Assembly (NCBI RefSeq): GCF_900141815.1 | Contig: NZ_FQYR01000008.1 | Location: forward strand, 62,001 to 126,000 | Direction: 5' to 3' | DNA from: Rubritalea squalenifaciens DSM 18772 | Lineage (GTDB): Bacteria > Verrucomicrobiota > Verrucomicrobiia > Verrucomicrobiales > Akkermansiaceae | Length of the DNA stretch: 64,000 nucleotides | Shown: positions 15,213 to 24,936 of the stretch, piece by piece | Layout: every line of letters starts with the position of its first letter | How positions within the stretch are numbered: position 1 is the first letter of the stretch | Position numbers and translations under genes: made by a program | Notes under the pieces: model-generated | Told to the model about the DNA's origin: nothing | Database searches by the model: none | What the model saw: only the letters and a program-made list of their open reading frames with translations

Positions 15213-17063
15213 ATGAATTTTGAAATTCCCACGCGTCACAAAGCCCTCACCAAATGGATCACCAAGATGGTGGACCTCTGCGAGCCAAAGGATATCCATT
15301 GGTGTGATGGCTCTGACGAGGAGTGGACCCAACTCACTGATGAACTCGTAGAGAAAGGCACTCTCACACGCCTTAACCCTGAAAAACGCCCGAATTCCTT
15401 CCTCGCCCGCTCTGCTCCTTCCGATGTGGCCCGCGTTGAGGAACGCACTTTCATCGCGACCAAGAGCAAGGATCAGGCCGGCCCGACTAACAACTGGGTA
15501 GAGGAATACGAAATGAAGAAGAAGATCCTTGAGGTCTTCAAAGGCTCCATGCGTGGCCGCACCATGTATGTGGTTCCCTTCTGCATGGGCCCACTTGATT
15601 CCCCGCTCGCCAAGATCGGCGTGCAGGTCACCGACTCTGCCTACGCGGTGATCAACATGCGCATCATGGCCCACATGGGTAGCCACGTGTTAGACCGCCT
15701 TGAGAAAGAAGCATTTGGCGAGATCGAATCCCGCCGCACCAAGCCAGGTTTCTTCATTCCCTGCCTTCACTCCGTAGGCATGCCACTGGAGGAAGGTCAG
15801 GAAGACGTGCCATGGCCATGTAACGATGAGAAATACATCGTCCACTTCGTTAACTCCCGTGAGATTGCCTCCTACGGCTCCGGTTACGGCGGCAATGCCC
15901 TGCTCGGCAAGAAGTGCCTGGCGCTCCGCATCGCCTCCAACATCGCCCGTGAACACGACTGGATGGCCGAACACATGCTCATCCTAGGCCTTGAGTCCCC
16001 GACGGGTGAAAAACGCTATGTGACTGGCGCTTTCCCATCTGCCTGCGGCAAGACCAACCTCTCCATGATCGTGCCTCCAGAGAAGTACGAGAAGGAGGGC
16101 TGGAAAACCACGATCGTGGGTGATGACATCGCCTGGCTCTGGCCTCATGAGGACGGCAGTCTACACGCCATCAACCCGGAGACTGGTTACTTCGGCGTAG
16201 CACCTGGCACCTCCTATGATTCCAACCCGACAGCGATGGAGTCCATGAAAGAGAACTGCATCTTTACCAACGTAGCCCTCACTGATGACGGTGACGTATG
16301 GTGGGAAGGCATGACCAAGGAGCCACCAGCTCACCTGATCGACTGGCAAGGCAACGACTGGACTCCGGAAGACGGCAAGAACGGCGTCAAAGCCGCTCAC
16401 CCGAACGCCCGCTTCACCGCCCCAGCCAGCCAGTGCCCAACCATCGACCCTGACTGGCAGAACCCTGAGGGTGTCCCTATTTCCGCCATCATTTTCGGTG
16501 GCCGCCGCAAGACCACTATGCCGCTCGTCTATCAAGGCTTCAACTGGCACCACGGTGTCTACATCGGTGCCACCATGGGATCCGAGACCACCGCTGCTGC
16601 CGCTGGCGCCATCGGCCAGGTTCGACGCGACCCAATGGCCATGCTGCCATTCTGCGGCTACAACATGGGCAACTACTTCCGCCACTGGATCAACATGGGC
16701 AAGCACATCTCCCGCCTGCCACGCGTCTTCCACGTAAACTGGTTCCGCCTGGATGAGGATGGCAAGTTCCTCTGGCCAGGATTCAGCGAGAACATGCGTG
16801 TGCTCGAATGGATCGTGAAACGCTGCGAAGGTACTGGTCACGCTATCGAAGCCGGCATCGGCTGGATTCCTGAGTACAAGGATATCGATACCGACGGCAT
16901 GGATGGCTTTAGTGAAGAAGATTTCAAGCGCGTGATGGCGATCAATCCAGAAGAGTGGTTCCAGGAGCTGGTCTCCCAGAGTGAACTCTTCCTCCGCTTA
17001 CACAATTCCATCCCTAGAGAGCTGGTCTATCAGCGTGAGATGCTGGCCTCCCGCATGGTCTAG
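15213..17063 (+). CDS. pckG: Phosphoenolpyruvate carboxykinase (GTP)
   Basis: Converts oxaloacetate plus GTP to PEP, CO2 and GDP at the start of gluconeogenesis; cytoplasmic. 616 residues, the usual size for the GTP class. Motifs: the CxMGP segment near residue 127, [12 protein letters not shown] (the P-loop with the catalytic Cys of the GTP-type enzyme), [12 protein letters not shown] (metal binding), and [14 protein letters not shown]. The ATP-type signature is absent. Single gene with a downstream hairpin. Gluconeogenesis fits growth on sugar acids, amino sugars or protein, as suggested by the secreted hydrolases in this window. Confidence 0.97.
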   Translation: MNFEIPTRHKALTKWITKMVDLCEPKDIHWCDGSDEEWTQLTDELVEKGTLTRLNPEKRPNSFLARSAPSDVARVEERTFIATKSKDQAGPTNNWVEEYEMKKKILEVFKGSMRGRTMYVVPFCMGPLDSPLAKIGVQVTDSAYAVINMRIMAHMGSHVLDRLEKEAFGEIESRRTKPGFFIPCLHSVGMPLEEGQEDVPWPCNDEKYIVHFVNSREIASYGSGYGGNALLGKKCLALRIASNIAREHDWMAEHMLILGLESPTGEKRYVTGAFPSACGKTNLSMIVPPEKYEKEGWKTTIVGDDIAWLWPHEDGSLHAINPETGYFGVAPGTSYDSNPTAMESMKENCIFTNVALTDDGDVWWEGMTKEPPAHLIDWQGNDWTPEDGKNGVKAAHPNARFTAPASQCPTIDPDWQNPEGVPISAIIFGGRRKTTMPLVYQGFNWHHGVYIGATMGSETTAAAAGAIGQVRRDPMAMLPFCGYNMGNYFRHWINMGKHISRLPRVFHVNWFRLDEDGKFLWPGFSENMRVLEWIVKRCEGTGHAIEAGIGWIPEYKDIDTDGMDGFSEEDFKRVMAINPEEWFQELVSQSELFLRLHNSIPRELVYQREMLASRMV

Positions 17064-17142
17064 GCAAACGATTACCCCAACACAAAGAATCCTCAGGATT
17101 CTCGCACCACGATCTACCCCTAACACAAAACCCAAACCCATA

Positions 17143-17182
17143 GACAAGGCAGGCTTCTTCACGGGAGTCTGCCTTGTCTCTT
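17143..17182 (+). terminator. Intrinsic terminator downstream of pckG
   Basis: A perfect 10-bp stem GACAAGGCAG / CTGCCTTGTC (17143-17152 with 17169-17178) and 16-base loop, followed by the weak tail TCTTTC. It lies 79 bases past the pckG stop and before the convergent PBP gene. Confidence 0.6.
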
Positions 17183-17268
17183 TCGACAGCTCAGACTTGC
17201 CAACCTAACAACGAGACCAGTTCAACCAATCATGCGCGGGCTGACGTGGAAACTCAGACACGCGTCTT

Positions 17269-19542
17269 TTACTCTTCCACAGGGACCGCTTTCGGTGGGC
17301 CACTCTGCTGCCCTTGTTGACCGCCGTTCTGCCCTTGCTGGGCATTAGGATCTTGTAAGGGATCCTGTGGATTCAGCGGCTGCAGTGGCTGACTAGGCAC
17401 TATCCCGTCTCGACGGGCATTGGGCGGCGTATCAGGCAGGCCTCCAGGTGGAAGCTCTTGCAATGAAGGGACATCGTCTTCCTCGACAGGAACTGCTTTG
17501 GGCGGCGGCGGGAGATCGAGATTATCTTCGTCGACAGGGATGGCTTTAGCTGGACCATCCTCAATGATCCCATCACCTTCGACCACTTGGGCCTGAGGGG
17601 GAATGATCTCTTCTTCAGTCACCACCATCGCACGGGCGGGTGGATTGATGCGGAAAACAACATCATCTTTGATTGGTTCGAAGAAGGCCTTCACCATCGG
17701 TGCAGCCTTGCTACCACCGCTGACTTTCTCACCGGGCATCCCCTCATAAACCATCGCAAAGGCGTACTTCGGTTTCTCAAGCGGAAAAAATCCAGCAAAC
17801 CAACCAAGCTTCTGCTCCTTGGACTCGGGTCCCCACTGGGCAGTACCCGTCTTACCACAAACTACGGTGTAATCCAGCCACGCTGCCTTACCAGTGCCCT
17901 CCGGAGAATTAACCACAGCCATCATTCCCTCCTGCACCAAGCTAACCTTATAGGGCTGTACACCGAGCGGATTACGCTCATGAGGTTTATTGGCGGTTAC
18001 CACCCTACCCTTCGCATCCTGAATTTGCCTGACCAGCTGAAGCTGAGGTAAGGAAGTTCCGTTTGCGATAGCAGCCATCCCCTGCGCCACCTGTAAAGGC
18101 GTAGCCAGAATAGCACCCTGTCCGATAGACATGTTGGCCGTATCACCATCAGTCACACGGCGCTTGTAGTGCTTCAAAGTGTAGTCGTTTGTGAGCAACT
18201 GCCCTTTCTCTTCACCTACAAGCGGCAGGCCAGACTTGCTGCCGTAGCCCAAGCGTCTTGCCATACTCGTCAGGTTACCCGGGCGCGTGGCGATACCGAT
18301 CTGGATGAATAATGGGTTATTGGAGCGCATCATCCCGCGGACGATATTCATCTGCCCCTCAGGCTTCTTCGACCAGTTCCACATCTTGTGCCTACCGAGT
18401 TCGATATAGGCAGGACAATTGATCATGGTAGAGCCATCGAGCACATCATGGTGCAGCGCAGCCATAGCCACGATAGGTTTGAATGTGGAAGCCGGTGGAT
18501 AAGCCGCCTGGAAAGCACGCCCGAAGAGCGGTGCATCAGGGTCTTCCCGCAAAGCATCATACTCCTTTTTAGAAATGAAAGGTACAAAGGTATTGAGATC
18601 ATAGGATGGCTTGGAAGCCATCGCGACTACTTCACCACTGCGAACATCAAGAATCACCAGAGCCCCCTTGCGCGCGTGCTTATCAAGCACCTCCTCGGCA
18701 CGCTGCTGCCAAGCCAGATCCAGGGTGGTCACCACCGTATTGCCTTGCTTGGGTGCACGCTTGAGTTCGCGAAGCACTTCCGTACCATTGGAGTCATACT
18801 GCAACTGGCGTAATCCAGGAGTACCTGTCAACTGCTCATCGAATAACAGCTCCAGACCAGAACGGCCCTCGGTGTATTCAAAAATAGGGTCACCATAGTT
18901 AATCGGCCCCTTCTCAAGCTTTCCCTTGCTTCCCACATAACCGATGATGTGGGCGGCTGTTTCGCCTTGAGGATAGTAGCGCTGGTACAGCGGGTGCAGA
19001 ATGAGACCATCGATCAGCTTGGGCTCGAACAGTTTTTTCTGCTCGGCAGTCACCACATAAGTATATGGCATCGCCAGCCAGCGGCGATGACGATAGTGCT
19101 CCCAAAGCTCATCATCACTGACCTTCCAGTTGATACCAAAGATTTGGTTGGCTTTGTTGATCCGCTCCCTGCCCCATCTGACTACGAATTCACGGTCAGC
19201 ATTCTCAAACTGCTGGAACTGCAGTGCCGGGTACCAGACGACTTTGTTCTGGGCGAGCGGATTACCATAGCGGTCGACAATCTGGCCTCGCAAAGCCGGA
19301 ATGGAAAGAGTCATGGTGCGGGCATCCGGACGGGTAAAGACATCCGCCTGATCGGCCGAGCGCTTAGTAGGCGCCGCCACTTCCGGAGCCTTTTCCGCGG
19401 GAGCCGTGGAATTACTGGCAGCCACGAGAGCCGTCTGCTGCGCATAGCCAGCCATGCCAACAGCCAATAAAGGACAGGTAAGAACACTCATCCATCTGGA
19501 TGAGCGCCGACCTTGGAGATATGGCTGCTTCTTTTTCCGCAC
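17269..19542 (-). CDS. mrdA: Penicillin-binding protein 2-type transpeptidase with proline-rich tail
   Basis: Class B PBP that cross-links peptidoglycan during elongation. 757 residues. After a basic N-terminus, a hydrophobic stretch ends in GMAGYAQQ, which looks more like a cleavable signal (cut after Ala) than the usual uncleaved anchor. The dimerisation domain begins at LRGQIVDRYGNPLA. The transpeptidase carries ASTFK (Ser about 352), SNN (about 407) and KTGTAQ (about 564). The last 120 residues are low-complexity, rich in Pro, Gln, Asp and Glu, and repeat KA(I/V)PV(D/E)E three times (about 666, 682 and at the extreme C-terminus). No rodA is adjacent. It lies 93 bases after map and could be expressed from the end of the spc operon. 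FtsI-type is an alternative, but SxxK context and length favour PBP2. Confidence 0.88.
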   Translation of the reverse strand: MRKKKQPYLQGRRSSRWMSVLTCPLLAVGMAGYAQQTALVAASNSTAPAEKAPEVAAPTKRSADQADVFTRPDARTMTLSIPALRGQIVDRYGNPLAQNKVVWYPALQFQQFENADREFVVRWGRERINKANQIFGINWKVSDDELWEHYRHRRWLAMPYTYVVTAEQKKLFEPKLIDGLILHPLYQRYYPQGETAAHIIGYVGSKGKLEKGPINYGDPIFEYTEGRSGLELLFDEQLTGTPGLRQLQYDSNGTEVLRELKRAPKQGNTVVTTLDLAWQQRAEEVLDKHARKGALVILDVRSGEVVAMASKPSYDLNTFVPFISKKEYDALREDPDAPLFGRAFQAAYPPASTFKPIVAMAALHHDVLDGSTMINCPAYIELGRHKMWNWSKKPEGQMNIVRGMMRSNNPLFIQIGIATRPGNLTSMARRLGYGSKSGLPLVGEEKGQLLTNDYTLKHYKRRVTDGDTANMSIGQGAILATPLQVAQGMAAIANGTSLPQLQLVRQIQDAKGRVVTANKPHERNPLGVQPYKVSLVQEGMMAVVNSPEGTGKAAWLDYTVVCGKTGTAQWGPESKEQKLGWFAGFFPLEKPKYAFAMVYEGMPGEKVSGGSKAAPMVKAFFEPIKDDVVFRINPPARAMVVTEEEIIPPQAQVVEGDGIIEDGPAKAIPVDEDNLDLPPPPKAVPVEEDDVPSLQELPPGGLPDTPPNARRDGIVPSQPLQPLNPQDPLQDPNAQQGQNGGQQGQQSGPPKAVPVEE

Positions 19543-19635
19543 TACGAGAGAAACTTTAACTAAAAGTTACGCCACGTCCACCACTACTATTTCCAATTAA
19601 TCCCAGAAATCGCCCAAGATGGAGTGATTTAAGGA

Positions 19636-20448
19636 CTAAAGTGTGATGCCGAGAAGCTCTGGTGTAGCTTCACGTGGACGAGCCGTAAGGATATCCGGAC
19701 CATCTTTGGTCACGTGCACCGTGTGCTCGAAATGGGCGGAATTCTTTTTATCGCCAGTGATCACGGTCCAGCCGTCGTCGAGAATCTTTACGCGAGGCGT
19801 ACCTGCATTTATCATCGGCTCCACCGCCAGCACCATACCTTCACGCAAGCGAGGGGTACGGCCCATCGGACGATAGTTCGGCACCTGAGGCTCCTCGTGA
19901 AGCTCCTGGCCAACACCATGACCAACGAATTCCTTCACTACACCAAACTTGAACGGACGCACATACTCGGCGACAGCCCCGCAGAGATCAGCCAAGAATA
20001 CTCCATCCTTGGCGTGCTGAAGAGCTTCGTAGAGTGACTGCTCAGTGACTGCGAGGAGACGCTTGGTCTCTTCGTCCACGTTACCCACAGGAACTGTGGT
20101 GGCATTATCTCCGATCCAGCCATTCTTCACGATGCCGACATCAATACTGATGATGTCACCATCCTGGATCACACGATCGTTACCAATGCCGTGAACCACC
20201 TCTTCGTTTGGTGAGATACAAATATGTCCGGGAAAACCGCGGTAGCCCAGAAAGGCACTGACAACATCGCGCTCTTTCATCAACTCAGCAGCATAGGCAT
20301 CCACTTCGCCTGTGGTTTTGCCAGCCTGGATGAACTTTGCCGTCTGCTGCAGGATTTCGCTTGCGAGCTCGCAAGCCACCCTCATCTGCTTGATGTCTGC
20401 AGCTGACTTGAGCGGGATCTTATTGCTGTTTTTCTTACGCTTCGCCAT
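19636..20448 (-). CDS. map: Methionine aminopeptidase, type I
   Basis: Removes the initiator Met from nascent proteins; dinuclear metal enzyme. About 270 residues from ATG 20446-20448 (MAKRKKNSNKIPLK); an upstream in-frame ATG would add 16 residues inside adk and is unlikely. Metal ligands are in IISIDVGIVKNGWIGDNATT (two Asp), GHGVGQELHEEP (His), EPMI (Glu) and HFEHTV (Glu). The N-terminus is basic and slightly extended compared with the 264-residue E. coli enzyme. Overlaps the adk 3' end by 14 bases, as expected for the secY-adk-map order. Confidence 0.96.
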   Translation of the reverse strand: MAKRKKNSNKIPLKSAADIKQMRVACELASEILQQTAKFIQAGKTTGEVDAYAAELMKERDVVSAFLGYRGFPGHICISPNEEVVHGIGNDRVIQDGDIISIDVGIVKNGWIGDNATTVPVGNVDEETKRLLAVTEQSLYEALQHAKDGVFLADLCGAVAEYVRPFKFGVVKEFVGHGVGQELHEEPQVPNYRPMGRTPRLREGMVLAVEPMINAGTPRVKILDDGWTVITGDKKNSAHFEHTVHVTKDGPDILTARPREATPELLGITL

Positions 20449-21082
20449 GTACTTGCTCCGATACGAGATGTTGTTTGATTTGATCGAACACAGCATCCGG
20501 TGATTGGGTGCCGTCGATGCGCACCAAGATACCCTTCTCCTGATAAAAGTCGAACAAAGGCAGCGTCAATTCCTCGTAATTCTGGTAACGCACCTTGAAG
20601 CTATCAATCACATCGTCTGAGCGCTTGACGAGATCACCACCGCAATCGGCGCAAATCTCTTTCTGCCCTTCAGTGATAGATACGGTCTTACCACATCCAG
20701 AACACTCACGGCGGCCTTCCATACGGCTGATAAGAGCTTCCTTGGGAACTTCCAGACCAAGCACAAGAGTCGGCTTATCCACACCTGGCAGATTCTGTAG
20801 AGCTTCTGCCTGAGCCTTGGTACGAGGAAAGCCGTCCAGCAGCCATCCCTCCGGGCGCTCGCTGAGCCAAGCCTGGACCATGCTCAGGATAAGTTCGTCC
20901 GGCACGTAGGCTCCCCTGTCCAGATACTTCTGAGCCTCAAGCCCGATAGGGCTGCCATTTTCCACTTCCTTACGCAGGATATTACCTGTGCTGAGGTGCG
21001 GAATATTCAGAAGTGAGGAAATGCGGTCGGACTGAGTGCCCTTACCGCTCGCGGGAGGTCCAAGAAGTACGATGCGATGCAT
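20435..21082 (-). CDS. adk: Adenylate kinase (zinc-binding LID type)
   Basis: Interconverts ATP, ADP and AMP. 215 residues. P-loop LLGPPASGKGTQSD at the N-terminus, LSTGNILRKEV (AMP binding), and LLDGFPRTKAQAEAL. The LID contains four cysteines in the arrangement CSGCGK...CADCGG, so it should bind structural zinc as in Gram-positive enzymes; E. coli Adk lacks these. Lies between secY and map, overlapping map by 14 bases. Confidence 0.97.
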   Translation of the reverse strand: MHRIVLLGPPASGKGTQSDRISSLLNIPHLSTGNILRKEVENGSPIGLEAQKYLDRGAYVPDELILSMVQAWLSERPEGWLLDGFPRTKAQAEALQNLPGVDKPTLVLGLEVPKEALISRMEGRRECSGCGKTVSITEGQKEICADCGGDLVKRSDDVIDSFKVRYQNYEELTLPLFDFYQEKGILVRIDGTQSPDAVFDQIKQHLVSEQVHGEA

Positions 21083-21111
21083 AACGGATGTGTGTGATAG
21101 AGGTATAATGG

Positions 21112-21155
21112 GTAAAATGAAATGGCCGCAGGTTTCCTAAAAAACACCGCGGCCA
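21112..21155 (-). terminator. Terminator-like hairpin between secY and adk
   Basis: On the minus strand TGGCCGC (21149-21155) pairs with GCGGCCA (21123-21129) and is followed by TTTCATTTTACC. A second small stem, GTTCCC / GGGAAC (21173-21178 with 21184-21189), precedes it. Likely a partial terminator or processing site inside the operon. Confidence 0.5.
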
Positions 21156-21193
21156 ATGAGAGAAGCAGTCAGGTTCCCCTGAAGGGAACAGAA

Positions 21194-22699
21194 TTACCTC
21201 ACTGTGAGTGCGACGACGCCGAGGATCAACAGGATGGCGATAACCACCATGAGGTAAAGCATAGAGTTGCTACCCTTGCTAGCTGCCACGTTCTGGCGGC
21301 GCTCAGTGCGGCCCTTGATCTTGCCCTTACGAAGGAAGCCATCGTAGTTGCGCTGCAAGAGGTGTGTTTCCACCTGACGCATGACGTCAAGGATCACACC
21401 AACCATGATCAGAAGGCTGGTTCCACCGAAGAATCCGGTCACCATCTGGTTCAACTCAGGTCCATTGAACAACAAGGGCATCTGAGAAACGATCCATGGA
21501 AGGATGAAAATGATGGTCAGGAAGATGGCGCCAGCAAAAGTCAGACGGGTCATCGTGAAGTCCAGGAACTTCGCTGTTGGCTGACCTGGGCGAATACCAG
21601 GAATGTAGCCACCGCTGCGCTTGAGGTTCTCCGCGATCTCTGAAGGCTGGAACATGGTTGCCACCCAGAAGTAGGAGAAGAAGAAGATCATGGCACCCGC
21701 AATCACATAGTACCATGGGCTGTTCATCGCGAGAACGTTACTCATAGTGGCTGCCCAGCGCTGACCAGAGAAAACCTGGTTAGCAAGCATCACAGGGATA
21801 CCGAGAATCGCAGTCGCGAAGATGATTGGCATCACGTTTGCGTAGTTGAGCTTGAGTGGCAGGTACTGAGTCTGGCCACCGTATTGCTTACGGCCCACAA
21901 CACGCTTGGCGTACTGGATGGCGATCCGGCGCTGAGCCTGCGTGATCGCGATAGTAGCGGCTACGATGAAGATAAGGAAAGCGAAGAGGAATACAACGAA
22001 GGCGGCACCTGCAGGTCCACCCTTCTCACCTGTGATGAGAGTCTTCCACATCAGGCTGAGTGCAGCTGGAAGTGATGAAATGATGTTTACGGTAATGATC
22101 ATGGAAGTACCGTTACCGATACCACGGTCAGTCATCTGGTCACCGATCCACATCAGGAACAGAGTACCAGTCACGATGCAAAGCGTGAACATGGCAATGA
22201 ACATGAAGCCTGCGTTTGGAACGAGCTCCCCATATGCCTCGATCCCGGTAAAGAATGGAAGGGATCCTGGGTTGTTTGAAATCTGGTTTGCTAGGAATGC
22301 CCCCTGCACCAAAGCAATGAGAATGGTAATGAAGCGAGTGTACTGGTTGATCTTCTGACGACCACCATCCTCACGGGAGAGCTTGGAAAGCTTAGGCATC
22401 ACCGCAGTCATGAGCTGCATCAGAATGGATGCAGAAATGTAGGGCATGATGCCCAAGGCAAAGATACCAAGCTGCTGCAAACCACCACCGGAGAAAATTG
22501 TAGCCATTGTATCCAGGATACCACCGTCCTGTCCGCCCTTCTCAATGACACCTTCGGTGTAGGCTTCTACAACAGCACCGTCGATACCGGGCAATGTGAT
22601 GTGTACACCAAGTCGAACGACGACGATCATCACCAGCATGAAGATGATGCGTTCCCTGAGCTCGGTTACCTTCCATGTATTCGCGAATGCGGAAATCAT
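21194..22699 (-). CDS. secY: Preprotein translocase subunit SecY
   Basis: Central channel subunit of the Sec translocase in the inner membrane. 501 residues, slightly longer than E. coli SecY (443). About ten hydrophobic segments are visible. The first transmembrane region (RIIFMLVMIVVVRLGVHITLPGID) and plug-type loop are present, as are the conserved GNGTSMIITVNI and SEIAENLKRSGGYIPGIRPG motifs. The periplasmic loop after TM1 is enlarged (EGVIEKGGQDGG). Located at its canonical place after rplO. Confidence 0.97.
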   Translation of the reverse strand: MISAFANTWKVTELRERIIFMLVMIVVVRLGVHITLPGIDGAVVEAYTEGVIEKGGQDGGILDTMATIFSGGGLQQLGIFALGIMPYISASILMQLMTAVMPKLSKLSREDGGRQKINQYTRFITILIALVQGAFLANQISNNPGSLPFFTGIEAYGELVPNAGFMFIAMFTLCIVTGTLFLMWIGDQMTDRGIGNGTSMIITVNIISSLPAALSLMWKTLITGEKGGPAGAAFVVFLFAFLIFIVAATIAITQAQRRIAIQYAKRVVGRKQYGGQTQYLPLKLNYANVMPIIFATAILGIPVMLANQVFSGQRWAATMSNVLAMNSPWYYVIAGAMIFFFSYFWVATMFQPSEIAENLKRSGGYIPGIRPGQPTAKFLDFTMTRLTFAGAIFLTIIFILPWIVSQMPLLFNGPELNQMVTGFFGGTSLLIMVGVILDVMRQVETHLLQRNYDGFLRKGKIKGRTERRQNVAASKGSNSMLYLMVVIAILLILGVVALTVR

Positions 22700-22736
22700 A
22701 ATTTAATGAAAAAAGTGTGGCAGCTTGTATAAAGAA

Positions 22737-22764
22737 GTGAGGAAGCGCGCAAGCGCTTCCTCAC
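22737..22764 (-). other. Perfect 12-bp stem-loop between rplO and secY
   Basis: GTGAGGAAGCGC (22737-22748) and GCGCTTCCTCAC (22753-22764) form an uninterrupted 12-bp stem with a 4-base loop. In the mRNA (minus strand) the loop is UUGC and the downstream sequence is U-rich (UUCUUUAU). Probable attenuator, mRNA stabiliser or RNase III site that could set SecY levels relative to ribosomal proteins. Confidence 0.7.
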
Positions 22765-22810
22765 CAAAATTCAAAAAAGGTGAACTAACACCTCTGTAAG
22801 AGAAAGCGTG

Positions 22811-23251
22811 TTAGGCAATTGCGCCACCAGCTTTCTCGATCTTTTCTTTGGCAGAAGCACTGATTGCATCAACAGAAACGGTGAGTTTCTTGTTGAGCTG
22901 GCCGTTACCAAGAACCTTGATCTGGTCAAATTGACCGCGGATGAGGCCCTTTTCGCGAAGGCTTTCTTCGTTCACAGTGTCACCTTCAGCGAAGAATTTC
23001 TCGAGGTGAGCTGTGTTTACGATAACCACTTTGTCAGCAAAGCGGATGTTGTTGAAGCCGCGCTTAGGAAGACGACGGTGAAGTGGCATCTGGCCACCTT
23101 CGAAACCGACGCGTACGCCGCTACCGGAACGTGCCTTCTGACCTTTGTGACCCTTACCGGAAGTCTTACCAAGGCCTGAGCTTTCACCCTTACCAAGACG
23201 CTTGTTACGGTGCTTGGCGCCTGGATTTGGCTTAAGATTGTGAAGATTCAT
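22811..23251 (-). CDS. rplO: 50S ribosomal protein L15
   Basis: Late-assembly protein of the large subunit. 146 residues. Recognised by the N-terminal MNLHNLKPNPGAKHRNKRLG, the Gly-rich GKTSGKGHKGQKARSG segment and GFEGGQMPLHRRLPKRGF. It directly follows rpsE with only 59 intervening bases; the rpmD (L30) gene that normally separates them is absent. Confidence 0.98.
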   Translation of the reverse strand: MNLHNLKPNPGAKHRNKRLGKGESSGLGKTSGKGHKGQKARSGSGVRVGFEGGQMPLHRRLPKRGFNNIRFADKVVIVNTAHLEKFFAEGDTVNEESLREKGLIRGQFDQIKVLGNGQLNKKLTVSVDAISASAKEKIEKAGGAIA

Positions 23252-23277
23252 TTTCTAAATATTCTGTTTATGTTCGT

Positions 23278-23301
23278 AGCCGCCGGGATGAGCCGGCGGC
23301 T
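23278..23301 (-). other. GC-rich stem-loop between rpsE and rplO
   Basis: AGCCGCCGG (23278-23286) pairs with CCGGCGGCT (23293-23301) with a 6-base loop. No U-tract follows, so it is more likely an mRNA structure than a terminator. It sits where rpmD would be in most bacteria. Confidence 0.55.
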
Positions 23302-23310
23302 GATCCAAGT

Positions 23311-23964
23311 TTACTTAGCCTTTTCCTTGTGCTTACCACGTGCACCAAGAACCTGCTCGCGAGTGCGGAGCTGAGTGAGTGCCTTGATAGTAGCTTTCAC
23401 TACGTTAGCGTGGTTGTTGGAACCAAGGGACTTACCGAGAACGTCGTGGATACCGACTGCCTCACATACGGCACGCACACCGCCACCAGCGATAACACCG
23501 GTACCAGGACATGCTGGCTTGAGAAGCACCTTACCGCCGCCGAATTCAGCGTATGTCTCGTGAGGGATAGTACCGTCAACGAGGGATACACGCTTGAGGC
23601 TGCCTTTGGCGTCTTCACTTGCCTTGCGGATACAGTCAGCAACTTCGTTTGCCTTACCGAAACCTACACCAACACGGCCTTCGCCTGTGCCGGATACGAG
23701 GAGAGCGGAGAAGGAGAAACGACGTCCACCTTTAACCACCTTGGCGCATCGGTTGATGAATACCACTTTCTCAGTAAGCTCTACACCGTCTTCGGTAGTA
23801 GGCTTGGCTGGAGCCTGGCGTTGTGGACGCTCACGGCGACCACCCTTGCCACCACGACCACCGCGGGACTCTCTGGAAGGAGCCTCAGTTTTCGCTGTAG
23901 CTTCTGCGTTACCAGCAGGCTTTGCTGCTTCTGTAGCTTCTGCTTTTTCTTTGTTTTCAGACAT
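23311..23964 (-). CDS. rpsE: 30S ribosomal protein S5 with long RGG-rich N-terminal extension
   Basis: Small-subunit protein involved in decoding accuracy and helicase activity at mRNA entry. 217 residues against about 167 in E. coli. The extra 55 or so N-terminal residues are low-complexity: acidic/Ala-rich first ([14 protein letters not shown]), then [16 protein letters not shown]. The conserved part begins at [20 protein letters not shown] and includes [10 protein letters not shown] and [15 protein letters not shown]. The extension may contact rRNA or mRNA; its function is unknown. Confidence 0.97.
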   Translation of the reverse strand: MSENKEKAEATEAAKPAGNAEATAKTEAPSRESRGGRGGKGGRRERPQRQAPAKPTTEDGVELTEKVVFINRCAKVVKGGRRFSFSALLVSGTGEGRVGVGFGKANEVADCIRKASEDAKGSLKRVSLVDGTIPHETYAEFGGGKVLLKPACPGTGVIAGGGVRAVCEAVGIHDVLGKSLGSNNHANVVKATIKALTQLRTREQVLGARGKHKEKAK

Positions 23965-23978
23965 GGTTTCGAGGATGG

Positions 23979-24335
23979 TTAGAATTTAAGACCTGCTTCA
24001 CGTGCTGCGTCTGCAAGAGCCTTGATCTTGCCGTGGAAAAGGTGACCACCGCGGTCGAAGACAACGGCTTCCACATTCTTGTCCTTGGCGCGGCTACCGA
24101 TGAGTTCACCTACCTTAGCTGCAGTAGCAACGTTGGAAGATGGAGTCTCGATGCTCTTGTCGAGTGAGGATGCAGAACAGATGGTAACACCTGCTACATC
24201 GTCAATCAGCTGTGCATAGACGTGTTGGTTGGAATACTTGACCGCGAGGCGTGGACGCTCGGCTGTACCAGCAACTTTCTTGCGGATACGGCTGTGGATA
24301 CGCTGGCGGACTGATTTACGATTGAGTTTGCTCAT
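23979..24335 (-). CDS. rplR: 50S ribosomal protein L18
   Basis: Binds 5S rRNA together with L5. 118 residues. Signatures: [29 protein letters not shown] and the C-terminal [27 protein letters not shown]. Between rplF and rpsE in the usual order, 14 bases upstream of rpsE. Confidence 0.98.
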   Translation of the reverse strand: MSKLNRKSVRQRIHSRIRKKVAGTAERPRLAVKYSNQHVYAQLIDDVAGVTICSASSLDKSIETPSSNVATAAKVGELIGSRAKDKNVEAVVFDRGGHLFHGKIKALADAAREAGLKF

Positions 24336-24374
24336 TTTCAGAAATTCAGTTGAGGTTAATTAAGGTAGTAACGT

Positions 24375-24914
24375 TTACTTACCAACGCTCTTACCAGCCT
24401 TACGACGAACGTATTCGCCCACATAACGGATACCCTTACCTTTGTATGGCTCCGGCTTGTAGTAGCTGCGAACTTCAGCCGCGAACTGACCTACACCCTG
24501 CTTGTCGATACCTTCAACTTTCACCTTGGTATTGTCTGTTACAGTAACAGTGATACCGGATGGAATTGGGTGAAGGATCGGGTGGGATTTACCGAGGCTG
24601 AGGTCGAGCTTATCGCCCTTGACCGCTGCACGGAAACCAACACCGATGATTTCAAGTTCCTTGGTGAAGCCTTCGGAAACACCAACAATCATGTTGTTGA
24701 TGAGACTGCGGCAAGTGCCGTGAAGGGCGCGCATCTGGCGCTGCTCAGAAGCACGGTTAACACTAAGAGAGCTGTCTTCCTGAGAAACGGAAATACCTGC
24801 TGGAAGCTGGAATTCAAGCTTACCTTTAGGACCTTCAACGGAAACGGTGCCGTTGCTCTCAGTAACGCTTACCTTATCTGGAAGTGAGATGGATTTAAGA
24901 CCTACTCGTGACAT
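24375..24914 (-). CDS. rplF: 50S ribosomal protein L6
   Basis: Large-subunit protein near the factor-binding site. 179 residues from ATG 24912-24914 (MSRVGLKSISLP), chosen because a clear ribosome binding site (AGGAGGA, complement of 24921-24927) sits just upstream. A longer frame would add 26 residues overlapping rpsH. Conserved parts: MRALHGTCRSLINNMIVGV and the C-terminal PEPYKGKGIRYVGEYVRRKAGK. Confidence 0.98.
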   Translation of the reverse strand: MSRVGLKSISLPDKVSVTESNGTVSVEGPKGKLEFQLPAGISVSQEDSSLSVNRASEQRQMRALHGTCRSLINNMIVGVSEGFTKELEIIGVGFRAAVKGDKLDLSLGKSHPILHPIPSGITVTVTDNTKVKVEGIDKQGVGQFAAEVRSYYKPEPYKGKGIRYVGEYVRRKAGKSVGK

Positions 24915-24936
24915 GGTTTTATCCTCCTGAGTTAAA

